64,000 nt of DNA from Nipponacmea schrenckii (GCA_030562195.1 JAUJPP010000005.1:19827106-19891105), one strand, 5' to 3'. Positions 11,741 through 24,592 are shown, numbered from the stretch's first letter. The notes: generated by a model not told the origin, from the letters alone. A program made the numbers and translations.

Positions 11741-13874
11741 TCGGAGAAAATCTTATGATTTTTCAGTCCTTTACCCTTCCCAAAAATATAGATATCTCAG
11801 AATTATATAAAAGCACAATTTCAAACAGGAATACAAAGTGCGACGATAGACGTCACACGTCTGTCTTGTGTTATTAAAGCGAGATTTTCTCAAGCTGTGG
11901 TGTTAAGATTGTAACACATGGAGGTAGATAATAGGATCATTTAGTGTAAAGTGGCACACCAATATAGCTATATGACTACTATCCCCCCCTTGGGTCTCTA
12001 ATTACCGTGTCCCACTAATTTCCCACAAGATTTAATGGTCATTCAACTGATTGTCGTAGCTGGATCTCAAGATGTAGAATTGATTAGAATCTGTGAAAAT
12101 TTTGGATAATGGGTGAATATTGAATCTGAATTCAATAATCACGAGCTTGTTGGGATATAATACAGAATTCGATCGAGTTTTGCATCCAACCAATGAAGAT
12201 TTGGTCTTTACGCTATTCTGTCCTTTCCCGTAGTAGCTCTACGGAACTTATTTGTGTTTATAAAACAGCTTCCTTTTCAGATCGCCACAATTAGTAGCGT
12301 TGTTGGTTTGGGTTAGTATGATATTATGTCAATGATTTTCCAAGCATTTATTTACAGTTTAATTGCACTGTTCAATCTATTTCCTTATGTAGCCGTTTTT
12401 ATTGTTGTTGCTTTAATTCAATTGTCATTACGTTTTAAGATTAGAGAACATTGCAAATAAGACATTTTTCGTCAATACCTTTTCCTTGTTTATATTCTTA
12501 ATATTGTTTCAAGTACCTATTGTTCCACATATTTCTAAAGATTCATAAACATGGAACGTTAAATCCGTTTACTGTTTTCTCCAGTATTCATTTGATTGCA
12601 ATTATGCTGTAAAATTTGATGTCTTGCTATTAAATGTATTGCAAAATAATTAACACGCCTTTAGATTAGCGTCTATAGAATTTAAATGTCTACTGTCGGC
12701 CATAAATTACTAGAATAAAACGTGAATTGGCTCATGAAATAAAAATGTGTCTTCTTTATTTACTCACCACCTTTATTTGGATCACTAATAATACTTAATG
12801 TGGTTCGTTGTGGACAGCACTTGATATCACTCTGGGAATGGTTTTGTCAACTCCTCAATCTGTAAGTACACCTGCTAATAGATGTGTATATGGTACCTTT
12901 AAGTTAACATTAATTTGTAGTTACGATGTGATGTCAAAAAATTTTGAACTCGTATTGGGGTAAATTTGACAACGCAATATACACGAATCCTGTGCCGTAC
13001 TTCTACTTACAATGTGAGGTAGAGTGACCCCCCCCCCCCAAATCCTTTCTACATCAACACCTTAACTATCTTATATGCCGAAGTAACTTCGTTGTAGATA
13101 GTTTGCCAAACAATACACATTCTTTACTAAAGAGGATTTATTTACTTCTTAAAGGACAACTGTTTGACACCTTATAGAATCAGTTGATATGATTATACGT
13201 CGATTTATATTCTAAAGACGGATAAATCAAGATTTCGTTCAGTAATTGGTTATCAATACAATACAAAGATATTCAAGACTTATTGAAAATAGCTATGGTC
13301 AAATTCTATCGCAAGTTACATACATGACCTTCCAATACTCCGACAGCTCGATTAAAAGTGTCGATCAATAATTGATTATCTATATCAGAAAAATATTTCA
13401 GATTTGTGTGTACTTCATGAGGGCTTGGGTGAAGAGCCTTCGATCTTCCGTTCCATTTCTGTTACTGATCAAATTCAAACGTTCAATAATTAGATATCTT
13501 TGTGATTTTAAAAACAAGCTGCATAGAATGGAAATTACAATTTCAATAATATCTATGGTAAAAAATCTAAGATTTGTTGATGCCAGAGTTACCTTACAAA
13601 TCGACATCTCTGACCATGAAATCAATGATCACAAGCGAGGTCTCCAGGCAACAAATTCGTAATGAATGCACATTGTGTTAAACATAAATCAAATATTAGC
13701 GAAGCTGTTGTTCCTTACTATTCACAGGGCATGTAAAAAATCTCTTAAGGGTATGAACTTGAGTTGGCGTATAGGCTATTTTTTTCCTCGGAACACACAA
13801 TATAATCAAAATAATAACTAGAACTGTGAACAGTACTGAGAGTGGCAAACAACCCCTATGGGGCCACTTGATAC
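11741..13874. other. Non-coding AT-rich sequence, no gene seen
   Basis: Contains a run of about eleven C at 13029, a likely site of length variation. The overlapping opposite-strand frames at 13372-13662 are a low-complexity coincidence without family resemblance. Confidence 0.4.
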
Positions 13875-14330
13875 AAGGTCACGTGATAAAGCCTTTTGAA
13901 TTTTTAAACACTCAAAACAAACTTTTTAACAACCATTATAAGCATATGTATGGACAGCTTAGGTCAAGTACATTTTACTTGGAACTTATTAAGGTAATTG
14001 AAGGTCAAGGTCACTTGATATAGCCTTTTGAATTTTTTTTAAAAACTAAAACGGGTACAAAAAAAATTGTTGTCGACCATTATAGGGCTATGTGTGGATA
14101 GCTAATGTCAACAACTGCTTGTAAAAATTCAGGGTCATTGAAAGTCAAGGTCATTATAGCCATTATAGGGTTATATGTGGATAGCTAATGTCAAGAACTG
14201 CTTGTAAAAATTCAGGGTCATTGAAGGTCAAGGTCATTTGATATAGCCTTTTAATTTGTTTAAAAAATCAATCGGGCTTAAAAAAAATTAAATTTGAAAA
14301 TGAAAATTCTGTTCCTAACAAATTTTTAGA
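13875..14330 (+). repeat. 135-bp tandem repeat, four monomers with conserved junctions
   Basis: Monomers start at 13875, 14007, 14147 and 14230 with aaggtca. Full monomers continue through a gatatagccttttgaatttt segment, an accattataggg segment, tgtggatagctaatgtca, gcttgtaaaaattcagggtc, and attgaaggtc. The third monomer has lost its first half. The junctions read tcaaggtca, the extended half-site sequence bound by ERR and NR5A-type nuclear receptors. Whether this matters in vivo is unknown, because the motif is part of the repeat itself. Confidence 0.8.
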
Positions 14331-15670
14331 TAAAGTAACAAGGTTTCAAAAAACACCAAAATCGTACAAATCGGAAAAAAATTAGCGGACTTTTGCTAAT
14401 GTCACCGTTCTGTGATGACACAAAGTTTCACTTCCGGTTAGAATTTTTCCTTCTAATTGGGTTTTAATTATGCCTGATAGTTTGTATGTATAGCTTTTTT
14501 ACTCATTTCTTACATACACCGGAGGTTGGGTCACTCAACGTGGTTCTGAAAAACCGGAAGTTCTCACGCAAAAACCGGAAGTTGTAGACAATTTTTTTTA
14601 TGTCTTTTTATTTCTAAAGGCGACTTCTCTATATTCTGTAATTTTCAAAGCGATTGGATAGTTAGCAACAAAGTTATGCAATTATTCAATTATTATTATG
14701 CAATTTCTCACTTCCGATGCATAAAAATTTTATTTATAAATATTCATTTTCTATTCCAGTACGTATCTTATCGCATCTAAGTCTAATGAAAACAAAGAGT
14801 GACAAATTTCTAACTTGCCACTCAATAATGTATTTATATAGCACCTATTATCTAGGAAGTTCTACTCGATGGCGCTGATGGTGTTGAACAACAAGAAGGA
14901 GATGGGTAACCTGTAAAAAGTCATTTTGGTTGCGTAGTATATGCTTAGAGCCGTGTTTAGAATCAACGGGGCGGTGCAAATCGGATTTGGAGGAAGGACC
15001 AAGACAAAAAGGGTGCATAATTTCTCTTCTTACACAAAAATTTGAAATTGCTGTATTTAAGAATCCAGTCGATACTTGGAAGAAATTATCATACTGCAGT
15101 GTTGCTTTTGCTCAATGAACCACAGAATTAACTTTTATTCGACCATTGCTTGATACTTCCAGATGTTTGAGTCAGTGCTGTGGTGAGATTTCCAGCTTCA
15201 CAGATGAATCCTAATAAAATTATTATTAGTATCACCCATTTTGTCTTTACGAGGAAATTACTGTGATTGCAGTAAAAGAAATCGAAGAGAGAAGAGAGCA
15301 TTACCACAATGGAACAAAACAGTAAATCTATAAATTCCATTGTGCTTAATCCAAAATCCAATAAAAAACGACTTGACTACAATTCTTATCAGTGTAATCC
15401 TCGATTTACTAGTGTCTTTATGTCTCACCCTTTTACTCCATTTCCGTCTTAACCGAAAAATAGCCTCGTTATTTCCTTCTTATACCAGATCGATATCGGA
15501 AAAAACATTTAAGTTTTCAATGAGGCGATCAGCGTGAACATTGGAACTTATCTTTACATATTGACAAATGTCTCCGAGGACATGTAACAACACCGCGGCT
15601 GTATTCTAGTCAACAAAAATCATCGCTGAAGGATGAATTGCTAAAATGGTTCAGCTGGTTTAAAGACAAC
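14331..15670. other. Likely dispersed repeat with CCGGAAGT motifs, then plain AT-rich sequence
   Basis: From 14331 to about 14760 the sequence continues the style of the preceding array. It carries cttccggtt (14432) and two copies of aaaccggaagtt (near 14551 and 14574), which contain ETS-type GGAA cores. It is probably part of a larger dispersed repeat. From 14760 to 15670 nothing is recognisable. Confidence 0.35.
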
Positions 15671-15835
15671 CTTAACACCGGGATATCCTAAAACCAGTGT
15701 TAAAGATAAGAAAAACAGTGTTAATACCCTTGAATATCCTAAACTAGTGTTAGAAGCTGAGACCCTATGATATTTTAGAAACATTCTTAGAAGTTTAATA
15801 CCCAAGGATATTCTAGAAATAGTGTTAGAATACGC
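15671..15835 (+). repeat. Degenerate 40-50 bp tandem repeat, four copies
   Basis: Copies begin near 15671, 15722, 15760 and 15798 with variants of taatacccttgaatatccta, followed by aaac-agtgttag. Divergence is high. The 107-codon frame on the opposite strand at 15641-15964 arises from this repeat and is not a gene. Confidence 0.65.
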
Positions 15836-16285
15836 TGCCAGGCCAACCTTAGTTTTATACCTTGTGGAATGAATTGTCATCTTTTGCGGCCGACAATTTC
15901 TAAACGTATATATCATTGAAAGACGTCCCCTCGTATGACACACTTTTGATGGTAATGTATTCATTGTTTCTTCGATAGTAAAAGTGTTATTGTCTTTTTT
16001 TATTCCCTGCCTGGCCCAGTCTTGAAGTTAATATTGTGATTCTTATTCATATAAATTGTGCTCTGGTTTGGCCTCACATCGATCTGTGGATAGGAAATCT
16101 TTATTTTTCCTCGTCACTCAATCAAAAAAACAAGATGCTACAAGTTGATGACAGCCTCTTAATGTCAGTCTTGTGGGTGTTTTCATACGGGTTGTTGTGG
16201 TGAGATTGAAGAAAATAGTGGCCTCTACCACTATTGTAGTTTAAAACGTTATGCATCTATGAAGTCTTATGTAGTCTTTTCATTT

Positions 16286-17450
16286 CATTGCCTACTGAAC
16301 AAGTCTCTCTGCTGTAAGGTTTCGTGGTGTTTTTATAGTTTTGCCTACTGAACGAGTCACTCTGTTGTAACGTTACGTGGTGTTTTTATGGTTTTGCCCA
16401 CTGAACGAGTCGCCCTGTTGTAACGTTACGTGGTGTCTGTATGGTTTTGCCTAATGAATGAGTCACTCTGCTGTAACGTTACGCGGTGTTTTTATGGTTT
16501 TACCCTCTGAACGAGTCGCCCTGTTGTAACGTTACGTGGTGTTTTTATGGGTTTGCCCACTGAACGAGTCGCCCTGTTGTAACGTTACGTGGTGTCTGTA
16601 TGGTTTTGTCTACTGAATGAGTCACTCTGTTGTAACGTTACGAGGTGTTTTTATGGTTTTACCCTCTGAACTAGTCGCCCTGTTGTAACATTACGTGGTG
16701 TCTTTATAGTTTTGCCCACTGAACGAGTCACCCTGTTGTAACGTTACGTGGTGTCGGTATGGTTTTGTCTACTGAATGAGTCACTCTGTTGTAACGTTAC
16801 GAGGTGTTTTTATGGTTTTACCCTCTGAACTAGTCGCCCTGTTGTAACATTACGTGGTATCTTTATGGTTTGTCTACTGAATGAGTCACTCTGTTGTAAC
16901 ATTATGTGGTGTTTTTATGGTTTTGCCTACTGAACAAGTCGCTCTGCAGTAACGTTACGTGGTGTTTTTATTGTTTTGCCCACTGAACGAGTCACCCTGT
17001 TGTAACGTTATGTGCTGTTTTTATGGTTTTGCCTACTGAACGAGTCACCCTGTTGTAACATTATGTGGTGTCTTTATGGTTTTGCCTACTGAGCGAGTCA
17101 CCCTGTTGTAATGTTATGTGGTGTCTTTATGGTTTTGCCTACTAAGCGAGTCACTCTGTTGTGACGTTACGTGGTGTTTTCATGGTATTGCTTACTCAAC
17201 AAGTCGCTCTATTGTAACTTAGTTTTTTATGGTTTTTATTGAATTCTGTTGTAACATAATGTAGTCTTTTTGTGGTTTTGTCTACTGAACGATTCTAACG
17301 TTACCCATTTCTTTTTATTGTTCTGTCTATTAAACGAGTCACTTTAACGTAACGTAGTTATTTTTTTGTCTTGTCCCTTGAACGGCTCTCTGTTTTAACG
17401 TTATGTAGTGTTTTATTTTTTGTTTACTGAATGGCTCTCTGTTTTAGTTG
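16286..17450 (+). repeat. 53-bp minisatellite, about 23 copies with trimeric higher-order structure
   Basis: The unit runs ttttgcctactgaacgagtc, actctgttgtaacgttacgt, ggtgtttttatgg. About 17 copies (16286 to about 17200) are 85-100% alike. About six further copies to 17450 are progressively decayed and shortened. Within the array, three variants alternate: A (gcccactgaacgagtcgccc), B (tctactgaatgagtcactc) and C (accctctgaactagtcgccc). The ABC order recurs from about 16385 to 16860, giving a 159-bp higher-order repeat. Each unit carries the palindrome taacgtta and two CpG sites, unusual in this CpG-poor window. A lone related copy is at 43671. Confidence 0.95.
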
Positions 17451-18084
17451 CCGGCATTCCAATTGATTATGGTGAAACACACATTCTATAACTCATAACT
17501 GATTGGATTTTGATTATAGATGCAGACTAGTGTTCATGGTTGAAGGATTTGATGATTAAGATTTAAGGGTTGGGCTGAATCGCATTTATTGAGAAGGTTG
17601 TATTTCTTTATATACAAGGTTATATGTACTGAATTGGTTCATCAATAACGCCCTCTACAATATAATTATACAGAAAAGTATTAATTCAATTTTTTGTATG
17701 TTATTTTAGACATTCCTGTTAACTAAGTAAATAATCATATAATATACATAATATTCTATACAAATGTTTGGACCCCGGAGCATGAGGTTACATGGGGAGA
17801 TTTTGCAGACACAAAATGATTGACCTTAGGCTCGTACAAAGAGCTTTGATATTGGTGAATAATGTTTATAGATACACTGTTTTCACAGACCTTCAAACAT
17901 CCCTTCAAACAAAGGAGTTAAAATAATTAAACAAAAGAGACGTCCTTAAAGTTAATCACGGGCAGGTGATGCACCTGGTAAGTTAATTTGGTTTGCTGAT
18001 CAAAACTTTGTTTTGTTGTCCAGACTTTTGTGAAAGAGGAGTGGGGATGGACCCATTGGCATGGAATGGACTTACGTTAAAATA
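17451..18084. other. Non-coding sequence between two tandem arrays
   Basis: No exon, element or RNA gene recognised. Confidence 0.4.
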
Positions 18085-18168
18085 AAGGAACATTTGCTAA
18101 CCTTTAAGGAACATTTACTAACCTTTAAGGAACATTTACTAACCTTTAAGGAACATTTACTAACCTTT
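18085..18168 (+). repeat. 21-bp tandem repeat, four copies
   Basis: Four head-to-tail copies of aaggaacatttactaacctt plus t. Only one substitution (ttgct in the first copy) is seen, so the array is recent. Confidence 0.95.
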
Positions 18169-19263
18169 AAACTAACAATGGAAGTGTTCAATACGAAAAA
18201 ATTTAACTAAGTGACTGTCCATAAGCAAAAGAAATGCCAACAAAACATAATTGCGTGAAAAACGAACTAAAAATTCAAAACATAACGGAATAGTAGAACG
18301 ATTGGCACCACTTACAGGTTGTATTTTAGGCAAAAACACCAGAATACAGTTATTTCAACCTCGAACCATTAATCCACTACCCAAACAACATTATTGTGAT
18401 GACAAGCACCAAATCTTTTTTTTTTACTAACTGTACAAAAAAAAAGAAACATTTATAAAATAATTTGCTTTATTTTCTCTAGGAAAATGGCAAAAATACA
18501 TTTGTATATCTTCTGATCCATTAAAGATTATTTATTATTTGCTTAACCCAGACTCTCTTAGCAATACAAATACATCAAACTTGATAACAGCTACTTTACC
18601 AAACTTTCCCCAATGTTCTTACTACGTTCACGTGTTATGATTGTTTTATAATCAACTGGTGTTATCAGCTATGTGAAGACAAGATGCCAAATAAAAAATG
18701 TTACTTATGTAAAGGTTCTGAATTAATACAGTGGTGACAAACTTATCTACCAAATAATAGAGCTATGTGGACTAAATAGCCAACCACAAGATAACTATGC
18801 GGACTTTTCGATTGTGATGACAAATGTACAAAATTAATCGCAAATTGTTACCGGAACGAGTACAACATTAATTTCTTCTTGATTCACAAAAGTTACGTAA
18901 GCTGTTTTTCAACACCCAGAATGTTGTACATCAATTGGTGATGACTGTTTCGACATATTTTGACTGTTGAAACATGGGTTATGTGTGTCTTTAATTATGT
19001 TATCTGATGTTTTTCTATAATGATCTTGCGCTTGCAACGTAACCGTTCATTATCCTTCAAAGGATACCGCGTCTTAGCATGAACAAAGAATTTTGGTTCT
19101 CAAGAATGGTCAATACAAGTACATGTATATATTCATCAGTGAACTTTCTTGGTTTCATAATAAGTTAGTTTTTTTGGATATTTATTTTTTTATGTTATTT
19201 ATGACAGCAGGTATATTTACTGATGAAAAGAGCCTTTCTTGACTAAGTTTAAAATTTTATGGT
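18169..19263. other. Non-coding AT-rich sequence, no gene seen
   Basis: No feature recognised apart from short homopolymer runs near 18416 and 18438. Confidence 0.4.
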
Positions 19264-19290
19264 CATTCTAAAGACCTATTATCCCTTAAA
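19264..19290. mobile_element. Terminal relic of the TTAA-flanked MITE family
   Basis: attctaaagacctattatcc followed by cttaaa closely matches the right terminus of the MITE at 51196-51670 (attctaacgcctattatccc, then tttaa). Only the terminus is recognisable. No second end was found nearby. Confidence 0.4.
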
Positions 19291-19883
19291 TATAGAACAG
19301 TCGGATAATAATTACAGAATTTCAGAAGTCGAAGACACAACGGTGAATGATGAGACATTGTATATTAAGTTGACCGTTGGCTCACAGGAGAATTGATGTG
19401 CTTCCTCTTCTAGTGTACGGTGTTGCCGCTGTCTTTTTATATAAATATTTTTCAATCAGGTTTTATTTCAAAGTCAATTTTTTTGGTCGCTGGTACAATA
19501 GTTCACGTCTTTCCTGTTCAGGAAAATAGCTCCTTACGCATGTGTTGGGACCGTCCGCACAGGAGAAAAGTAAACCTTAGCATAATTGAAATAAACCACG
19601 GGTTGTTTTTCTCTTCTCTATTTCAAACACAATTTCTCCTTTCCTACCATCTCGCGCCTTAGAACAGAAAAGTAGTGCATCAAGTTGAATTGAAAGATAC
19701 ACTTATTTTTTATAACGAGTAGGAAAGGAAGCGGGCCATTATGAAGAGTATAATTTAAAATAAATTGGTGTACGTTTGATTGGAAGTGATGATATGGTAT
19801 AAAATTGTTGAACGATTTACATCGATCAGGAAACCTTTCATTATTGAGCAAAAACTATCTACCATTTGTCGTTCTTATTCATT
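19291..19883. other. Non-coding sequence, no gene seen
   Basis: The frame at 19420-19662 has no family resemblance, and nothing else is recognisable. Confidence 0.35.
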
Positions 19884-20103
19884 ACTGCGCAGCAACAATT
19901 CAAACCGTTAGCGAATTCAGATTTCTTAATAAAAGAACAAATATTAACTTGCAGTTCATCGCTAGTCCTTTTGAAGTTAGTACAGAATAATAAACTGCGC
20001 AGCAACAATTCAAACCGTTAGCGAATTCAGATTTCTTAATAAAAGAACAAATATTAACTTGCAGTTCATCGCTAGGCCTTTTGAAGTTAGTACAGGATAA
20101 TAA
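19884..20103 (+). repeat. 110-bp perfect-length tandem duplication
   Basis: The segment at 19884-19993, starting actgcgcagcaacaattcaa, is repeated immediately at 19994-20103 with only two substitutions and no gaps. This is the youngest large duplication in the window. A sequencing or assembly duplication is possible, but the two differences argue against a simple artefact. Confidence 0.95.
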
Positions 20104-20832
20104 AGAACAGAATTCAGAATACGGACATATATTTGAAAAGTTGGAGTGTATTGAGGTGTCGGTTCACATTGTTTCAGATACGGTTTATTGATTTAATGCT
20201 TTCTTTTGTTTTGGACCATTGGCATGAGAAGATATGCATCTGGAAATGCCTTTAAAACCTAGAGTTGAAAATAGTTGCCTTGGAATTTACTAATTATTGT
20301 CATTTGTATTTTCTTCTCGTTCTCTTTCTGGAGAAAACGTTCCATTCCATGAGACAGCATTCTTCTGTCAATAGAAGCTAAAGTACAATATCCATTCAAA
20401 GAAATAACTGGATCAAATCGTCTTTCAAATCTATTAGTGCGACACAAGCTAGTTTAAACCTCGAAAGGCGATCTATTCAAACTGACCATCTTCAATAAAC
20501 ATCTGATCTTTAGGTTTATCAAGGAGACCAGACAGTAATATAGATTGGATTTATTAAAAGTATCAGACATTGTATTCAATAAGATTGTTCCATTACACAA
20601 TTAGAACTTTCGATTATAAGATTAACTTATTTAAATGTTTTGTGGCTTTTGGTGTTGATGCTCTTTAACACATTTCATTTTATTTTCATATAAAAAAATC
20701 TTTTATTTGCTTTTCTTAAAGTAGCCAAAGCTTAACTTATATAAAATCCAGATTGTAAGTTATTCTGACTGGATAAGGAAACTTATTTAAAAAAAATTAA
20801 TTTTACTGATTGACCATTCAGATTGTCTTAGG
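20104..20832. other. Non-coding sequence, no gene seen
   Basis: No feature recognised. Confidence 0.35.
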
Positions 20833-21008
20833 TTAAATGTAAAAGAATAACGTTTTAACGTCATTAAATTTAAAAGAATAACGTCATTAAATTTTTAATA
20901 TAAGGCCATTGACAATTACATTTTGATCTGAAAGTAACGTCATTAAATTTAAAAGAATAACGTCATTAAATTTAAAAGAATAACGCCATTGATATTTTGA
21001 TCTGAAAT
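20833..21008 (+). repeat. Compound 22-bp repeat in two blocks
   Basis: A short unit, taacgtcattaaatttaaaa plus gaa, occurs five times. The units fall in two blocks, each closed by gccattga, a variable spacer and attttgatctgaaa (ending near 20933 and 21007). The whole block was evidently duplicated after the short unit had amplified. Confidence 0.85.
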
Positions 21009-21373
21009 TGTCAGATGGACATTCAAACAATTACTAGTAAATGTATGACATGACAAAGAAATAGATCACGAGAGTATAACTGGCTATTAAAGTTTTAGAA
21101 TGGTTTAAACAACCTAAAATCTTACAGATAAAATAGCCTGTATTAGGATTATTATTTCACATTAACGTCTTATCACAGCTTCAGAGTTTCCAAGGAAGCG
21201 ACAATCAGTCAATATGAATAAAATAGGTCGAATAAGCAGCCAGGAGAGTGGGATGTGATGGATTTGAGTATTGAAACCTGGGGTTAATGTATACGTATTG
21301 ACGTCTCGCAGTTGGAACTTTTGATTGATTTCATAATAAAAAAAACTAGTTAATATACAGAATCAGGTTCAAT
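21009..21373. other. Non-coding sequence, no gene seen
   Basis: No feature recognised. Confidence 0.35.
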
Positions 21374-21625
21374 TACACAAGGACATCATGGTCCTGTCTA
21401 ACATTTAGCCCATTAGGACAAACATGGACTATTTATTTTACATGGTTCAGAATTAGGTAAAATATAAGGACATGGTCCTTTGTAATATTCAGCCCATTGA
21501 AACAAACATAGACTCATCAAACATCCATCCCATGGGGACAGACATTGACCCTTAATTTTACATGGTCCAGAATTAGGTAAAATACACAAGGACATGGTTC
21601 TGTCTAACATTCAGCCCATGGGTGC
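21374..21625 (+). repeat. Degenerate tandem repeat, about three copies of an 80-110 bp unit
   Basis: Each copy holds acacaaggacatgg, cctgtctaacattcagccca, gggacaaacatggac, then ttttacatggttcagaatta and ggtaaaata. The middle copy has an extra partial unit. The 65-codon minus-strand frame here is a by-product of the repeat. Confidence 0.85.
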
Positions 21626-22799
21626 AATATAAAGAGTGAAATGAATACTAAAAAAAGCCCAAAAAGCTTTGCTGTTTAAGATTTAAGTATGTTTTACAAT
21701 GCTAAATAACTATTGAAATATACATATCTTTAATAAATATTACTGAAATTTGAGAAATCTTGGAATAAGATATTAATTTCAGATAATCATATAGGTGTTG
21801 AGCGTTGCAATTGCAATTTTAATTGTTTCTTAATCAACAAGTTTTTAAATAATCAAATCGATTAGTTCATGGAGTTTTGAAAAAAAATACTTTGTCATAG
21901 ATTTTATCTGTTCGCTAAAGACTGGTTCGCAGGGCAGTGGCGTCTACTTCCGTTATTATATCATCTTATCAGTCACAGTTATCGATCTGTTTTCATTGAT
22001 AGTTTAGCGAGATAATTGATGACCAGGAAATGCGTAATAAGGTAGTTATTGCTCAACCTTTCGGAAAAACTAAATCAAACATGCTCACTTGTTTGTTAGT
22101 TTGTTCAAACTAGAAAATAAAAGAATTGCGTGACCATTGACTGCCAATTATCAGATTATCACTGCTAGCCCTGTTCAGAGGTTGCGTTCTTTATAATTTA
22201 AATTGTTCAGATAGATTACATTTGAGATATATTTTAACAGAAAAATATAAAGATAATTTATTGATAAAATGTTCCTAGTAAGCTAGACGATATTGAAATG
22301 TTTTGTAACCTTTGGTAAATACTTGAATCGAGACATATTTTTTCTACTTGTCGAAGACCAGTCAGGAATCAGAGGTTCCAGTCTGATTTATATATTACTC
22401 TCTTTCAATAATTCAAGTGTTCATGAACCGAGGCGTTGTGGAATAATTCCAATTTCTTCATTGTTCGTTTTCAATAATTTTACTTTCTGTTTGTTCCAAA
22501 CGCTATTTACTTGATGCTATTAATAAAACATGCACCAATTAAATTTAACACACAATTATCTACTGGGGAATATTGATTGAAAATGCTTCAATGAATTTGT
22601 ACCACCCAATAATTATATTGTGTATGAACTAAAAATATGTATGGGGACAGAAGATCGTGTCAGAAATAACAAACCTTTTTTCTCATAGCCCGTAACCCCA
22701 CCCCCAGCAAAAAATGGATTGCCCTCCTGAACAAATTCTGACGACCGTAATTTTATTACCTCAACTATACTATACCCCATTTCCCCTCCTTAATTGAAT
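21626..22799. other. Non-coding sequence, no gene seen
   Basis: A cagtggcgt motif near 21936 resembles hAT transposon termini, but no partner end was found. Nothing else recognised. Confidence 0.35.
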
Positions 22800-22915
22800 T
22801 GTACTTCCTACATTTCTATTTCTAATGAAACCAAGACGGCCTACGCCCTATAGAGTAACTCATAGTTTATTTTGTCAGGACAGGGCCAGGTCATAAGCCT
22901 ACTATTTCTCCATTT
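22800..22915 (-). mobile_element. SINE fragment
   Basis: On the + strand, attttgtcaggacagggcc followed by aagcctact, with aagacggcctacgcc upstream, matches the reverse complement of the fragment at 37025-37170. The copy is therefore on the minus strand. The head is not recognisable. Confidence 0.4.
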
Positions 22916-24549
22916 AGAACATGCAATCTGAAGCACACGATACCTCGCATAGTTGTCCGCGACGAACTACTTGAGGCAGCACTGTATTGCATTTATAAGC
23001 CAATTTAAAAAGAAAATAACAGAACGGCTGAAAACTCTATACCATTTCCATAACAGCACTGAAGCTTTAAGACGTAATCAGACAAGTTGATTTTAATCTG
23101 ATGAAGTCTTTAATAATTTTTCTTTATCTAATAACTCACCAGGTCAGAATGATCAATTCGTCTAGCAAAAGGAATGATGAAAAAGATAAGTTTGTTAAAA
23201 TATAGTTTTTGTGATAACTTCCTGATATGTCAAAGTCTATAGTTCAGACATTTATGGGACCAAATATTAATAGCTCTTCAAATACTGAATTATTGAATTA
23301 ATTCCTCTTGTGATATTTTTTTTATCAATACGCTATCTATATTATTATAGAAAGTAATTGAAATATGATCAGGGAAACTTCGTAGAAGGGATCTTGAAAC
23401 GTGTGTGTACCAGCAGAACAATGTTTATTCCCAAGCTACACCCAAGGGTGAAATTGCATCAGCACGATAAGAGGGGAATGAAAAAACCATGTCGATCTTC
23501 AAACCAGACGTTTCTTTTTGGACAATGTCTTCGTTATCGAAGCCAACAAAAGGAAATCTTGCATCTATAGTATTAAGAAAATGTAATGGTATGTACATAG
23601 ACTTCTTAACTTTAGGAAACAATCTTATTCATAAGATTCATGCCCTGACAGTGACGTCCGTTGTCTTTTAATTTCCCATTACCTCGTGCTTTGAAAAGGC
23701 TGTATATCCTACCAATCTCTAATTTCAATGTAAGCCTGCAGAATTATTCCAAAGCTAATGTTCTTAATATCAATGTTTGTTTTCCCTGCAGAAATCTGAT
23801 TAAACAGTCGTGATGAGAATAAAATTCCAACAGAGGAGTAAATGAAAAATCAACAAAATGATATCAAAACAAGGCTAGGGTTTCAAAATGATCTGAAGAT
23901 TTTTTTCTTTGAGGTTTTATGTAACTTGATATTTCTTCATGTCCTTCCATTGAAGAGTTGATCAATCTAACTAAATTGGTTTAAAGTACCTCCCTATATA
24001 CAGATCTTTGGCATTTGTTTTAGCGGGTTGCACATTTGATCGTTAACCCGGAAGTCCACAAATGATTCTACGTATCTTTGAGGTAGCAAATTTAGATATC
24101 TGAGAAAAATAATCAGTGTTGTTCAACGTGATTTATGGTCCTAAATATGAGTTTGTAATACACGATTAGTTATACCACACCAATAGACTTGCTCTAGAAC
24201 AAAAGATTAAAGCATGATTTACGACTGGAGTTTAATAGACGAGGATTTATGTGGTTATTACTCAGGTTGAAGATATCTTATCTCTATTTACCCAACACCA
24301 CAATATTACATTATTATAGTATTAATAGCCTACTTCTGACCATTCATATTGCTCGTATATCAAATTAAGATTGCTACATATTCTCTCCTTATCTCATACA
24401 GGCTTACACTTTCCATATTGGAGCACCTTGACATTACCATAATTCGTTCTGTAGTTGACGGCTTTACCATATGGAGGAACCAATCTACATTTCTTTATCA
24501 AACGAATTAATACAACTTTCATCAGAATCGTCATCACAATATTATGTTT
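22916..24549. other. Non-coding sequence, no gene seen
   Basis: Overlapping small frames at 23358-23671 on both strands have no coherent family signal and are not called. Confidence 0.35.
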
Positions 24550-24592
24550 CGGGGAAGGATTGCTTTCCCCAGATGTATAGGCCTAGGGTGAT
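24550..24592. repeat. Dispersed repeat fragment with cagatgta-aggcctagggtg
   Basis: ggggaaggattgctttcccc, then agatgtataggcctagggtg, is closely matched at 57343-57388 (gggaagggagggattgaatc, then cagatgtacaggcctagggt). Same orientation, 33 kb apart. Family unknown. Confidence 0.6.

Noticed and set aside
15641..15964. 107-codon minus-strand frame
   Set aside because: It is generated by the degenerate tandem repeat at 15671-15835.
21413..21610. 65-codon minus-strand frame with repeated CILPNSGPCKI-like peptide
   Set aside because: The peptide repetition simply reflects the DNA tandem repeat at 21374-21625.
21936..21946. cagtggcgtct resembling a hAT terminal repeat
   Set aside because: Too short, and no matching opposite terminus or target duplication was found.
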